Source of the DNA: Vicia villosa
Taxonomy: Eukaryota > Streptophyta > Magnoliopsida > Fabales > Fabaceae
Assembly (NCBI RefSeq): GCF_029867415.1
Contig: NW_026705772.1
Location: 62,001 to 126,000 of the forward strand
Length of the DNA: 64,000 bases
Direction: 5' to 3'
Part shown: in pieces, positions 1 to 10,520 of the stretch
How the letters are laid out: every line of letters begins with the position of its first letter
Position numbering within the stretch: the first letter of the stretch is position 1
Position numbers and translations under genes: made by a program
The notes under the pieces: generated by a model
The model's input: only the letters and a program-made list of their open reading frames with translations
What the model was told of the DNA's origin: nothing
The model's database searches: none

Positions 1-6
1 GTTTCG

Positions 7-333
7 ATGAAAAAGGAAGTAGCAAATTTGTATGAAACTCTAAGTAAATTTACCAAGGAGAAAGAAAAACTTGACTTGATTCTATCAAGTCAAATTCCTT
101 CATTAAATAAAATTGGATTAAGGTTTAAATCCGATATAGCATATAGTAAAGAAGTAATTATGAAGAAAATGAATCGACCTGTTCATAAATGCTTGCATTG
201 TAATATATCTGGCCACTTAGAGCCCTTTTATTTTGATGAATTAAAAATTTCTAAAGGTAATAACCCTAGACCCTATAGAATCATTAATGCACCGAGACCC
301 AAGAAAAATTGGATACCAAAGGTGAAACCTTAG
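7..333 (+). pseudogene. Ty1-copia gag remnant with a broken zinc knuckle
   Basis: The 108-residue frame has a basic N-terminal helix-like part, then a retroviral-type zinc knuckle at residues 62-75 (C62, C65, H70). The fourth ligand, normally Cys, is Tyr75, so the knuckle is broken. The C-terminal W-I-P-K stretch after a basic spacer resembles gag C-termini of SIRE/Maximus-like copia elements, as I remember them. The element would package retroelement RNA in the cytoplasm; here only a fragment remains, cut by the window edge and by a stop at 331-333. The following bases hold no continuation of pol. Confidence 0.6.
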
Positions 334-2551
334 TATGTTTTATTAGGATGTTTTGTAGCTTTTAGGAAGCCTTAGCGCATATCAAGTGAAGTTGTGAATT
401 GCAATGAGTATACTCTCAAGTATATAGTAGGGTTTGATTTTAAAAGTCTTTAATCCAATGATTATCCTTGATGGTGTATATAACCGATCATGATCAAAAC
501 ATGTCTCTTAGTAGGTTGGGTATTATCTATATTATTGTTTAAACAACTCTCGTATTCAACAATCCGTAGAGAAAGACATGTCACATTATGTTGGCATTCC
601 CTCAAAAAGGAAAAGCTCTATCAAGATTTCTTGATGATTAAGGTAGAACACTATTTTAAAGTTGAATGATCGGGAAAATCCGATAAATCCTTTAAAATAG
701 TACACTTAATTTTTTACTCATCAATTAAAATATTTTTGCTAATTCAGTAGACCAGTTCTATAGTGTTTTATAGAAAGAGGTGAAAATAAGATGGCCAGAG
801 ATGCAAAAACTAAGAGAACCAATGCCAAACCCAATTCAAGGCCCAAAAAGAATCAAGAACGCCAAATTTGAAAAAGTCCAATCAATTGGAGCTTTGGAGC
901 TTCAAGTTAACCAAATCCACACATTGATGAAAATTGCTCAAGATCTCTAGAGATCTGATCACCCAATCGATTAAAGCCTAAGCCAAATCAGTTGAGGGAG
1001 AAATTTTGGAAATATTTGGATTTTATTTTGATTATGCGCAATCTTCATTAAGTTTGTGCAAGGTTTACATTCTAAAATTCCTCAGAAATTGGGCTACAAA
1101 TAGATAACATTTTTTCATTCCTTTGCATCTCATATTTTATTATATGTTCTTATTTTATTGTGAGTTCTTTCTCTCTCGACATAAGTATCACCATGGCCTC
1201 ATCAAAAATCCACAAGTATGGAGATACCTTCGCAATAAATGTTTTTACCGCTGGTTTAATAGAGAGAACTCTCGAAAGGAAGATGATGGTCAACTGAAAA
1301 GTGATTCAACCCTTCTTCATGGAAGAGAGCTTCATGAGGAGCTACACACCATATATTCATACATGTCAAGCATAACTAAGAGAATTTTTCATTAAGGTAC
1401 CTGGTCGAATTTTTTCGAATTTTATGAAAGAATTTACTCAAATTTATCAATTGTTGAAACATCCTTGAGATCAAGCGTGAAAGGATTCAAAATAGTTATC
1501 CACATAGATTAGTTTGGTAGGACTTTCAAACTACCCTTCCAAGAGACGTCGAACACATATGAAGCATCGTTAGGGACTAAGAATTTCAAGCGCTCCATTG
1601 CTTTAATCCTCCTTGTTATGAACCTTATGGAGAAAAGAAAACTTCTTATTAAGCAATTATTTTTGAAACCAAGAGTTTGTGCTATCCACTACCTCCTAAA
1701 AAGAATTATTCTCCCAAGGAACATGATCTGTTGTCGCACACGGGTCAAAAATGAGATTAAAATGTAGTATATGGAAGTGACACTCGAGTCGTAATGCAAG
1801 GACTCTCGAATATTTTGACCAACCGATTGAAAATGGGGGGGGGGGTTAAGGTTCTGAACTTAAATCAAAGGTGATTAAGGTAAAAGCAATATTGATAAAT
1901 AAGTTAATCTACCGTATCGATTTCCGACTTATCATCATAATTCCAATTCCCTAAGAGGATTTGATCCTATTCGATTACAATACCCACTAACAAGCGCAAT
2001 TGATATTATATGATGTATGTTCCTAATTTTCGAGTTAAGAAAATGGAATTAAGCAAACGTGACTTAATCAAATGCGATAACGAAAAAGCTACGCTAACAC
2101 GATTATAGCTAAGGATCATACAAACAATCGAATTTAATAAAATATATCTTATAAGCAACAATCAAATTAAGAAAATGAAAGAAATCGAATTAAGCAAACA
2201 AGTTTATAGGCAGAATTGAAAAAATTCAAAATTAAACGGAAATTTATAAAAACCTCAAAGTGGAATCCGAATACATCAGATCGACTCTTTTGGGAATTTG
2301 CTCGCCATAGAATTTGCAATCGCTATTTCTTATTTAGTGAATGCTGAATAATTCATCCTAAAACAACTAACTAGTTTAAATACAACAAGGAAATTCAGTC
2401 CTAATAACAACTGACCCGAAAAAAATGCAAAACTGACCTAAAAACTCAGTATTTTCTTAAGTCTGAATTGAAAACGAATTACGCGACTCTCAGCACTCCG
2501 AAATTTCTTTTGATTTCAACACAAAACTTGAAGCTTATCCTTTTGATTTCA
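334..2551. other. Unresolved retroelement-like DNA without a supported gene
   Basis: No frame is longer than 90 codons (1123-1395, no recognisable domain). A run of 11 G lies at 1835-1845. The part from about 1730 to 2550 reads like non-coding LTR or leader sequence of a large legume retroelement, but I see no paired repeat, primer site or TG...CA boundary to prove it. Confidence 0.35.
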
Positions 2552-2709
<158 letters not shown>

Positions 2710-2795
2710 CTTTTTTATAAATAAGTCATGTTAGACTTTGTTCGTATGGTTGTTCTTACTCAATATTTTGAAGATCTTCTTTGAATATTATGTGT

Positions 2796-3195
2796 TGTTG
2801 GAGTTTGTTGAAATCTCAATTATTTAGGTTTTATGATGATTAATTGTATAAATATGTGAGAACAATTTCACATTTTTTTGTGCTAATGTTTAGGGTTGAG
2901 ATCAAAACATATTTAACATAGTATCAAAGTGAGATTATGAACTGCAATGTGAGCATTTGATCCATGCCCACACTAAGCATGAGGGTGAGTGTTTAAATTC
3001 GCATTTATGTGTTGGAGTTTGTTTGAAATCCCCCATTATTTAAATGGGTGAGTGTTGAAGTTGATATTTGTCTTGATGGAGTTTGTTTGAAGTCTCACAT
3101 TACTTATGTTTTCCGACGATTGATTATTTAAATTTGTCAGGATAACCTTTCTCTTAGATTTAACTTTTAGAATTTAGATTTAAACATATTTAACA
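2796..3195 (+). mobile_element. TRIM-like miniature LTR retroelement (family 1)
   Basis: Two direct repeats of almost equal size, 2796-2918 (123 bp) and 3074-3195 (122 bp), both start with TGxTGGAGTTTGTT and both end with ACATATTTAACA. Directly after the first repeat lies TAGTATCAAAG, close to the initiator-Met tRNA primer site TGGTATCAGAG. The internal part is only 155 bp and non-coding, as in terminal-repeat retrotransposons in miniature. A third partial LTR start lies at 3009, and the LTR end is repeated once more at about 3234-3242. No target-site duplication is visible, so the copy is old or rearranged. Confidence 0.65.
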
Positions 3196-4045
3196 CTATC
3201 AACCCTTTAGTGTTTAGAATTTGGATCTAAACATATTTAACACTATTAACCCTTTAGTAGAAACACAGTTATATATCTACTGGATTTAAATGAAATGTTT
3301 TTTCCAAACTTGTTCTTCTAAAAATATGTCTGGGAACTCAGTTTCACCATGAAAGTTTTGGTTTTCTATATGTTTAGTACCATTCATGGACCCATTGTTT
3401 TAAATTCTTGGACCCTTTTCAAATACAAGTTGTACACTTTCTGCAGAAAATTTGCACGAGTGCGACTTTGACTTTCTTGGACTCTTCTTAATTTCATCTT
3501 TCAGATAATGCATACACACTGTTGAATTAAATGCACCCCCTTAACTTTTTTTATCAAATTAAATGCACTCCCTGTATCTCAAGCACCCATGTGAAGTTTT
3601 CATAACAAACGTTAATAATCATTTGTCCATGTCGGTATTTGACTATTTTTTTTCTTCAATGTGTTCTCATTACAACACTATTTTCACCAGAGATATTGTA
3701 ATCAAATTTCAATATTTAAAAGATAGTAAAAATAAATCAAACATTTTTTCTTTGAGTTGGCAAACGATTCTTTGAGTTGATGAGATGATAAGGTGCCAAC
3801 AAATATTTCAACTTCCAAGTCGGTAAATTTAAATAAATTAAACATTTTTTCTTTATTTAAGCTTATAATAGGTGTTCGAGGAAACTTATATCATGAAGGA
3901 AATTATAATCGTTGATCATTTATATCATTGTTACTTTATGTTTTGTATTTTGTTCTTATTTCCCTTTCAATAGAACCTATTTATGTTTGGGAACGTCAGA
4001 AATGTCAATTGATTTAATATAACATATTCATACATAATTTTTACA
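3196..4045. other. AT-rich intergenic DNA
   Basis: It contains a short repeat of the TRIM end at 3234-3242 and otherwise no open frame above 70 codons, no domain and no terminal repeats that I can recognise. Confidence 0.5.
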
Positions 4046-4740
4046 TAATGAGAGTACAAATCTACTTTCTTATGAATTTAACATTTATTTTTATTATTTT
4101 TAATTAATATGAAACTTAACCACTCAAATTTGAATTTAACAATATCTTTCACAAGTGTTAATCACTGACATCACTAGCTTTGATTCACACAAAGATCTAA
4201 CTTTCGCTCCTCGGTCAAGCTTAACCATGACTATGATATCATTTATTGAGAAGTTTTGGGAGGATTGGAAGTGTCAATAGACTATAAATTAAGAATCTTA
4301 AGAGATCTTGACACCATATCCACAAAAAATCTAAAGGCATTAGGAATATGAGTTATCTCTCTTTTAAAATTCAACATTATACTTGTTCATGGGTGGTGTG
4401 AGACTTTAATCACTCACACTTCCACACAATACTCCCTCTCACATGTGTGAGCCCTCCACATTATATAACAAGATTCAACACATGATCCATATCAAGCTCC
4501 CCAACCAAGTCAAATCAGGCTTTAAGACCACTTGTTAGAGAGTCCGAAGAGCGCCAAAAGTCTCAATGGAATAAAACTTCAAGATCCAAAAGACTATGAC
4601 ACAACATATTCACCAAAAACTATAAGAAAATGGGAGTACGAGTTCACTCTCTTATGAATCCAACATTCATTTTCACCTCTTCTAGTCAATATGAGACTTA
4701 ATCACACAATTGTGCTCAACAAAGATTATTGAATTCAACA
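4046..4740 (-). mobile_element. TRIM-like element (family 2), tandem form with three LTRs
   Basis: Read on the minus strand, LTR-a spans 4740-4533 and ends in CTCTAACA, followed by a TGGTCTTAAAGCC primer-like site (4530-4518). A short non-coding internal part leads to LTR-b (about 4428-4243), followed by TGATATCATAGTC, again primer-like (4241-4229). A second internal part leads to LTR-c, which starts at 4141 and is truncated near 4046. The LTRs share the order TGTTGAATTC, a TCTCATATTGACTAG-like stretch and a CTCATA block. There is no coding capacity. LTR-internal-LTR-internal-LTR is known for TRIMs and usually comes from recombination between elements. Confidence 0.6.
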
Positions 4741-4797
4741 AAGATTGTTGAATTCAAGTGTGAGGGGTTTCCACATCTACTAGAAATTGAGAAAATG

Positions 4798-4798
<1 letters not shown>

Positions 4799-4834
<36 letters not shown>
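4799..4834. repeat. (TA)18 microsatellite
   Basis: Uninterrupted TA repeat inside LTR-1 of the TRIM. The second LTR lacks it, so it grew after insertion. Confidence 0.95.
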
Positions 4835-4837
<3 letters not shown>

Positions 4838-4888
4838 AGAAAGAACTCATACACCAATCACCTTAAGGTTTTAAGTGGAGATGTGATT

Positions 4889-4892
<4 letters not shown>

Positions 4893-4974
<82 letters not shown>
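4893..4974. repeat. (TC)41 microsatellite
   Basis: Uninterrupted TC repeat of 82 bases inside the same LTR, downstream of the position where the LTR TATA region would lie. A homopurine/homopyrimidine tract of this length can form triplex DNA. Confidence 0.95.
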
Positions 4975-4980
<6 letters not shown>

Positions 4981-5255
4981 TCCTAGAGCATTGGGCGCTT
5001 GTTGGTGTTTCCGCCACTCTCAGATTCTCTAACAAGTGGTATCAAAGTCATGGTTAGACTTGATAGGGGAGCGCAAATGGGGTTCTAGTATGGATCTAGG
5101 CTAGTGATATGAGTGACTCACTCTTGTGAAGAAGATAGTTGTATTCAAGTGTGACTAGTTAAGTCCCACATTGACTAGAAATAGAGGAAATATTAGATTT
5201 ATAAGATAAATAACTCATACACCCATTACCTAAAAGTTTTGGGTAGAGATGTGAT

Positions 5256-5779
5256 CACTTATTAAAAAAATATTAAAAATTCTGGTCAGTACAGTGACCG
5301 AATTAGCCACAAAAATTTGATACATTAGTCAATTTTAAGAGGTCATTAAAATAAATCAGCCACCGATTTAGAGACCAGAATTTTGTGACCAAAATTTTGG
5401 TCACTGTAGTGACTGAATTAGCCGCCAAAATTTAATATATTTATATATAACTATATGTATATATGTTTAAACATAAAATATAACAATAGATGTTAAGTGG
5501 TGTAGTGACAAATTCTTATTAAAATACGCGGAGGTTACAAGTTCAACTCCTAGGTATCAGAATTTTAAATTTTATTTTATGAAAAAGAACATGAAAATCG
5601 GCCACTAAAATCGGTCACAAATTTGGTCTCTAAATTCGTCGCAAAAGCTTAGCGACTTACACTTTTTCAACTGAAAAGTAATGGTCGCTAGCTAAATCGG
5701 TCGCTAAATGTTTTAGTGATCGATTTTTAAGCTTTTTCGATCCTTAATTCGATCATTAAAATCAAATTTTCTAGTAGTG
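5256..5779. mobile_element. CACTA-type transposon end (truncated)
   Basis: The right edge TTTTCTAGTAGTG (5767-5779) is a CACTA terminal sequence, the reverse complement of CACTACTAGAAAA. Inside it, short motifs of the type TTAGTGACCGA / TCGGTCACTAA recur in both orientations (5287, 5400, 5595, 5695, 5715), as in CACTA subterminal regions. No matching left end is found, so the copy is truncated where it meets the TRIM. It has no transposase frame. Confidence 0.6.
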
Positions 5780-6622
5780 AGAGGATTATGGAGGATCAAC
5801 CTTCCTTGTGGAAGGAAACCACCCTAATGGTGTATTGGTCTCATGTTCTAGGGTCTCTATTGAGAGAGAGGAGTATGGGTCTTAATAGGGCCTGTCACTA
5901 GTGGAAAGATGTTTCTTTACTTAACTCTAAGTTAGATGAGTTGTCAATTTAGTTTTCCTATTCTTTTAGCAAGGTGGTAGATGATGTGATGCAAAATAGG
6001 GTTTGAAACGACATATGGGTCGGGTTAACTTCCTTTAGTATTTAATATGAGCAGTTATTCCTAGCATTATGGTGGGAAGGAGGGGTTGTTGGGTGAAAGG
6101 TGTTTGGCTTTAGGATTTTAGGTGGATGCGTACTCTCCCCATTTGAGAGGAAGAACTTCTTTTAGAGCTTATAGAGCATATGAATGAAGGGGTTAAGCAG
6201 AGACAGGGGGATGCTTGGGTTTCGAATCTAGAGCATACTGGTGGATTCTTTGTGAAGTAAACTTATTATGTTTTTCTAGTTTGTTTGGATGGAGCGGGAG
6301 TAAATCACAACTGGTGATCCATGGGTTGGCTAGGGTTTGGGAAGGGTGGGCTCCCTCTAGAGTTTAGGTGTTTTATTGGATGTTTCTTTAAGACAGGTTG
6401 CTGACTAGGAAGAACCTTCTCATATGGCTTATTCTTCCTACCGATAGCTAGGTGGAGTGTACAATATGCCCAAGGTATGTGAAATCGATAGATCACATGT
6501 CCGTGCTTTATGAAGATGCATCCACAACCTGCTATAAGGTGTTTAGGTGGGTGGATAGGTTGGTATCCCGATTTTATTTATTGAGAGGTGAGGTGTTTGA
6601 CATGCTCCAAGTTTTTGGTACA
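5780..6622 (+). pseudogene. LINE 3' part (zf-RVT region), piece 1 of 3
   Basis: Broken frames encode the C-terminal part of a plant L1-type LINE ORF2. Near 6310-6590, W-K-G-W-A-P-S-R-V, a D-R-L-x-T-R-x-N-L block, then C-x-x-C and I-D-H fit the zf-RVT domain after the reverse transcriptase. Many stops and frameshifts are present. The sequence continues after the solo LTR (8676-8865) and again after the CACTA element (13341 to about 13540), where translation gives W-A-I-W-like C-terminal motifs. The left side is cut by the CACTA end at 5779. Confidence 0.65.
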
Positions 6623-8675
6623 TGTAACACCCCATAATTTCTATTATTTAATTTAATTATAATTTAAATTATCTATTAGGATTAATTGGCATTTAGTGGA
6701 TTGTTGGAGAAATTATGAAAATAGAGCAATTGGGCCAGTGTGATGATTAGTAAAGAGGAGGTGTTAATTATTAAGCCTTTTACTAAGTGGAATTCTATTT
6801 TTCATAAAATAAGGAAATTGGGAAAAGAAAGGAAAATAGAAAGCAAAGAAGAGGAGAAGAAGAAAAACCAAGAGAACGTGAAAGAGGAGAGAAGAGGAAG
6901 AGGACTTTCAAGAATCTTTGGCTAAGGTAAGGGGTGACTAATCCTTTTAGCCTATATTATCAGTTTAATGATGATAGGACTGATTATGTATGTTGTTTAT
7001 CTCGATTGAATGTATGTTAGATTTTGGGGTTTTAGGATAAATGGTGTAGATTGGATGCAATTGATGAATTAGAGTGATTTGAGAATGTGTTTGATGTTAA
7101 TTGACCCCAAAATATGATAGAAATGTGTTAAATATGGGATTTGACACTGTTTTGATGTTACATACGTTTGGGTATGTTGTGGTTTGAATTGGAGAAGAGA
7201 TGCTGTCAAAAGAGGGTTTTTCTGCTACTGGTACGTTGTAACTGGTTACGCTCAGGACCGTAACCCGTTACAGTAGTGAAAAATAGCTAAAAATTGAGTT
7301 TTTGAGTCTCGTAACCGGTTACGCTCGAGACCGTAACCCATTACGGTGGTGTTTTCGCGAACAGGGAAGTGTTATCCGGCAGGTGTAACACGTTACGCCA
7401 TTTTCGTAACCTGTTACACTGTAGAATTTTTGAAAAGTAAATGATTTTTATCAGGTGTAATGCGTTACGCCATTTTCGTAACCCGTTACACTGAAGCTTT
7501 TTGGAAAAATACTTTAATTTCTAAAATCCATATCTTTCAAACCGTATATCCATTTTAAGTGTCGTTTTGAGCTTTGTAAAGATAATTGAATATTTTATAT
7601 AATACAATGGTGTACCGGGAAGTGGCTCGATTTTATTTTGAAATCCTGATTTTTAATTCGTTAAGGTGTGTTTGTATATCGGGTGCATATTTTGATAAAT
7701 GTAATAGATGTGGTGATGTTGCAATAACATGACTATGATATTGATGTTATATTCGTTGTGAATATATATGATGTGATTATTGAATGGTGCTGAAACATGA
7801 ACATACTGAATTCGGTGTGCTATTGGTGAGTTATATTGAGATGATTTTGTTCATCGTACTCTGTGTTGATGGTGAGTATGTTATATGTTATATGTTATGC
7901 ATGCATTCATAATCATTTTGGTGGTTGTATCCCGGTGTTGTTTGGATCAGCGGAGGCTAATTCCCATTGTGTGGAATTAGTGCTTGGCAGGGCCGTATCC
8001 CGGTGTTGGTTGGATCGGTTAGATGGGTTAATCCCATGATGATTGGTACCACGTGCATAGAGTCGTTGCATTTTATGTGTGTTGTTATAACATGATTGGA
8101 AGATTTCCAGTGTTATTTCATAGTGATGAGTGTGATTGCATTTTTATAACTGATGGTGAATAATTCTGAAAATCTAAATATGTTACGGTTGGGTGAATAA
8201 TATGTTTATGATGTTTTGTCGTTATGAACTTATAATATAGTTTAATTGTGATATGTCTCACTCTTACTGTTGATCATTTTTTAGATTGAGGAGTAGCAGC
8301 GTTTGTGCTCGGTGAGGATAACTTGTAGGCTAGTCTGTTTAGTTTTCTTGTCGGTGTCATGCTCTGGTCTTGTAACATTGGGGAACGCTTGTTTTAGAGT
8401 TAATTGATAAAATCTTATTTTAATTAGTTTGGATTATGTTCAATTGATTGTGAATTGGTGATTTGGTATTGATAACTGAAGGTTTACGTTATTCAGTCTT
8501 TAAAATTATTTTCCGCTATATTAAAAATGGTTTACGGAATAATTGTGATTTTATTCCTGGAAAGGGCATGAAAAAATGATTTGATATTTTATTTCTTTTT
8601 GGAGTTGTAACATCTTTGTACATGTTTTTACTCTGGATTTATTTAATATTCTGCAGGGTTTAGAAGGGTGTTACA
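6623..8675 (+). mobile_element. Solo LTR (about 2.05 kb) inserted in a LINE
   Basis: It starts TGTAACACCCC and ends GGGTGTTACA. The flanks are GTACA on the left and ATACA on the right, a 5-bp target-site duplication with one change. LINE sequence continues on both sides, which supports insertion. The length and the TGTAACA termini suggest a Ty3/gypsy LTR; no gag or pol is present, so the internal part was removed by LTR-LTR recombination. Its partner of the same family lies inverted at 52483-54543. It holds a striking palindrome array (7238-7489). Confidence 0.75.
7238..7489. repeat. Array of eight GTAACNNGTTAC palindromes in four pairs
   Basis: Palindromes start at 7238, 7260, 7311, 7333, 7385, 7406, 7457 and 7478. 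Spacing within a pair is 21-22 bp and from pair to pair 72-74 bp. The palindromes are much better kept than the spacers between them; the best copy is GTAACCGGTTAC at 7311-7322. The array lies in the first half of the solo LTR. It may be a protein-binding or cruciform-forming block; the function is unknown. Confidence 0.9.
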
Positions 8676-8865
8676 ATACACGTAAGAAGGTGACGTTTAG
8701 GTTGGTCTCAATTTGACATTCGATGAAATGGGCTATTTGAACGATCCAAAATAAACTTATTTTTTGTCAGAAAAGATTGTCAGTGAATCATTTATGAGTT
8801 TGATTAGTTGTTTGTCTTATAAATGGATTAGATCGCTTGCATCAGACACTGATTTTTCATTGTTG
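8676..8865 (+). pseudogene. LINE piece 2 of 3
   Basis: This is the continuation of the LINE C-terminal region between the solo LTR and the CACTA element. A frame reads V-T-F-R-L-V-S-I and W-A-I with stops, like the end of LINE ORF2. Its right border TTG is the CACTA target site. Confidence 0.55.
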
Positions 8866-8883
8866 CACTACTAGAAATACTCT

Positions 8884-9066
8884 GCTTTCCTGCGGATTTA
8901 CCTGCGGATTTTAGCTAAATTTCCGCAGGAAACACGTTTCCTGCGGATTTACCTGCGGTTATTTATTCCCAGCTAAAACCTTCGTGGGTAATATTTTCGG
9001 CAGGAAGTTCCGCAGGTAATTCCGCAGGTAAATCCGCAGGAAATATTCCGCAGGTAATTCCGCAGC
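8884..9066. repeat. CACTA left subterminal repeat block
   Basis: About nine copies of CCTGCGG or CCGCAGG lie in about 180 bp, often spaced by ATTTA or TAATT. In En/Spm, such subterminal motifs bind the TnpA protein (family knowledge). Here the motif itself differs. Confidence 0.88.
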
Positions 9067-10088
9067 TAATATGTGTCCAAATTAAAAAAAAAATTAATAA
9101 AATTTAATATATAATTGATAAATTGAGACTACATCTTTATTATGCATTTATTCCCAGTGAAATAATAAATGACATACAAATGTTACCAAATCCGCTACAA
9201 CATTACCAACTTATTCTCCTTGCTATTTATCTTTTTCTCTATATCTTTAACTTCAAATGCTACCAGGGCAAGAAAAATAATCAGGTATATAGATCATAAG
9301 CAAACATGTCTAAGGAGCACATGTCTCACTGCAGAGTCAATGTAGTCCTTGACTAACTGTCCAGATGAAATCATTTGTAAGAAACATAAGGAAGTCTAGA
9401 TTAAATCAAGCTAAAGACTTAATATAGTCCCAAAATTACAAAATCTAAGAAACATAAGCCTCTTATTATATATTGCCTGCGTTAAAAAAGCTTAACTGGA
9501 TGCAGATTATTTTTACAGCATAAATTATGGGTTTCCACTATATAATAAATCATAGCATAAACATAAGGCTCTTCCAAGCAACTACAATTACATCATTCAT
9601 ATATGTGGCATAGTATCAAAAGTCAAACTAATTAATGATGGATTTAAACATTGATTTTTATTGATTGCACCAAACTGAATACAAGTAAATCTATCAACAT
9701 AAAAAACTTTTTTTTGTTTGTTATAGCTTAGAGGTGTTTAAACAAAGCTGCACTTGTGGTTGAGGAGAATGAAATAAACAATGATGGATCAATCAAAGAT
9801 CCATGGAAACTTTGCAGCATAAAACAAATTGAATATGCATGCTCAAAATAATGCCAATATGGGTAACAAGCATCATATCCATCTCACAAGCATTAAAAAT
9901 GGACAGAAACATAGAATTCCTCAACTTCGAAATCCATGTAGGCTCAAAAAATTGGATTCTTATTCTCTCTAAAAATATAAATTACTAAAAAGCAGTGAAT
10001 ATTGAAATAAAATCCAACACCTAGTACTTCTGCAAGAAATCACTAAAAGCAGCAGATAAATCTAAAATGAGATGAAGAGAAGACATAC
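9067..10088. other. CACTA interior, no gene seen
   Basis: AT-rich, no frame with a recognisable domain. On the minus strand this is downstream of the captured TRA1 exon and may hold its intron or 3' sequence, but I cannot align anything here. Confidence 0.4.
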
Positions 10089-10520
10089 TTGTGATAAGGA
10101 CAGAGTCAGTACATGTTACAAGCAAATTCACAATGCTTTTACATATACTTTCTTCATGTGGCCTTATATAATCAGCATAGCTTTTCAACAGATACGTTAA
10201 AAAAGTAACTGTCTGCAATAAAAATAAAACATGTAAACATGTGATAGATAATATTTGGTACAGGATTAAGGAAATAACTTATTTAATGATCAACAGATAA
10301 AATCTGTCCCTTTTCAATTATTCACAACAAAATAGCCATGATAAAGTAGGATATAACTCCACTTCCTTGTGGCCACTGGAAGGAGGCTTAAAGTTTCTAA
10401 TATTAGAAACACTGCTGGGTAAGCCCAAGGCGAGAGAAGCAGAAACATATAAAAGGCAATAATTGAGGAATATTTGCTTGGACGAAATGACTATATAATT
10501 GAAACAGAAACATCACCGTC
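10089..10520 (-). pseudogene. Captured TRA1/TRRAP-like gene fragment (two exons)
   Basis: Read from right to left, residues VMFLFQLYSHFVQANIPQLL (10516-10457) are followed about 245 bp later by TVTFLTYLLKSYADYIRPHE and then ESICKSIVNLLVTC (exon 10212-10089). Both blocks, in this order, match my memory of plant TRA1, the huge PI3K-like scaffold subunit of SAGA and NuA4 acetyltransferase complexes. The second exon has a clean acceptor (TTTTTATTGCAG) and a donor (GTATGT) at its end. The first block loses similarity after LLPF through a frame break. Residues before VMFLF do not match TRA1 and may come from another source. Only about 60 of several thousand codons remain, so it is a transposon-captured fragment, not a working gene. 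Confidence 0.75.

Larger units (their letters stand above)
4746..5255 (+). mobile_element. TRIM-like element (family 2), inverted relative to its neighbour
   Basis: LTR-1 is 4746-5034 (TGTTGAATTCAAG...CTCTAACA) and contains two microsatellites. The primer site TGGTATCAAAGTC at 5037-5049 matches the initiator-Met tRNA pattern. The internal part is 105 bp with a purine-rich GAAGAAGATAG just before LTR-2, which starts at 5140 and fades at about 5255, where a CACTA-type repeat begins. LTR-1 starts only 5 bp (AAGAT) from the start of the minus-strand TRIM, giving a GAATTCAACA/TGTTGAATTC inverted junction. Confidence 0.7.

Noticed and set aside
7..333. Host CCHC zinc-finger protein
   Set aside because: The knuckle lacks its last Cys, the frame is short, and the context and C-terminal block fit a retroelement gag.
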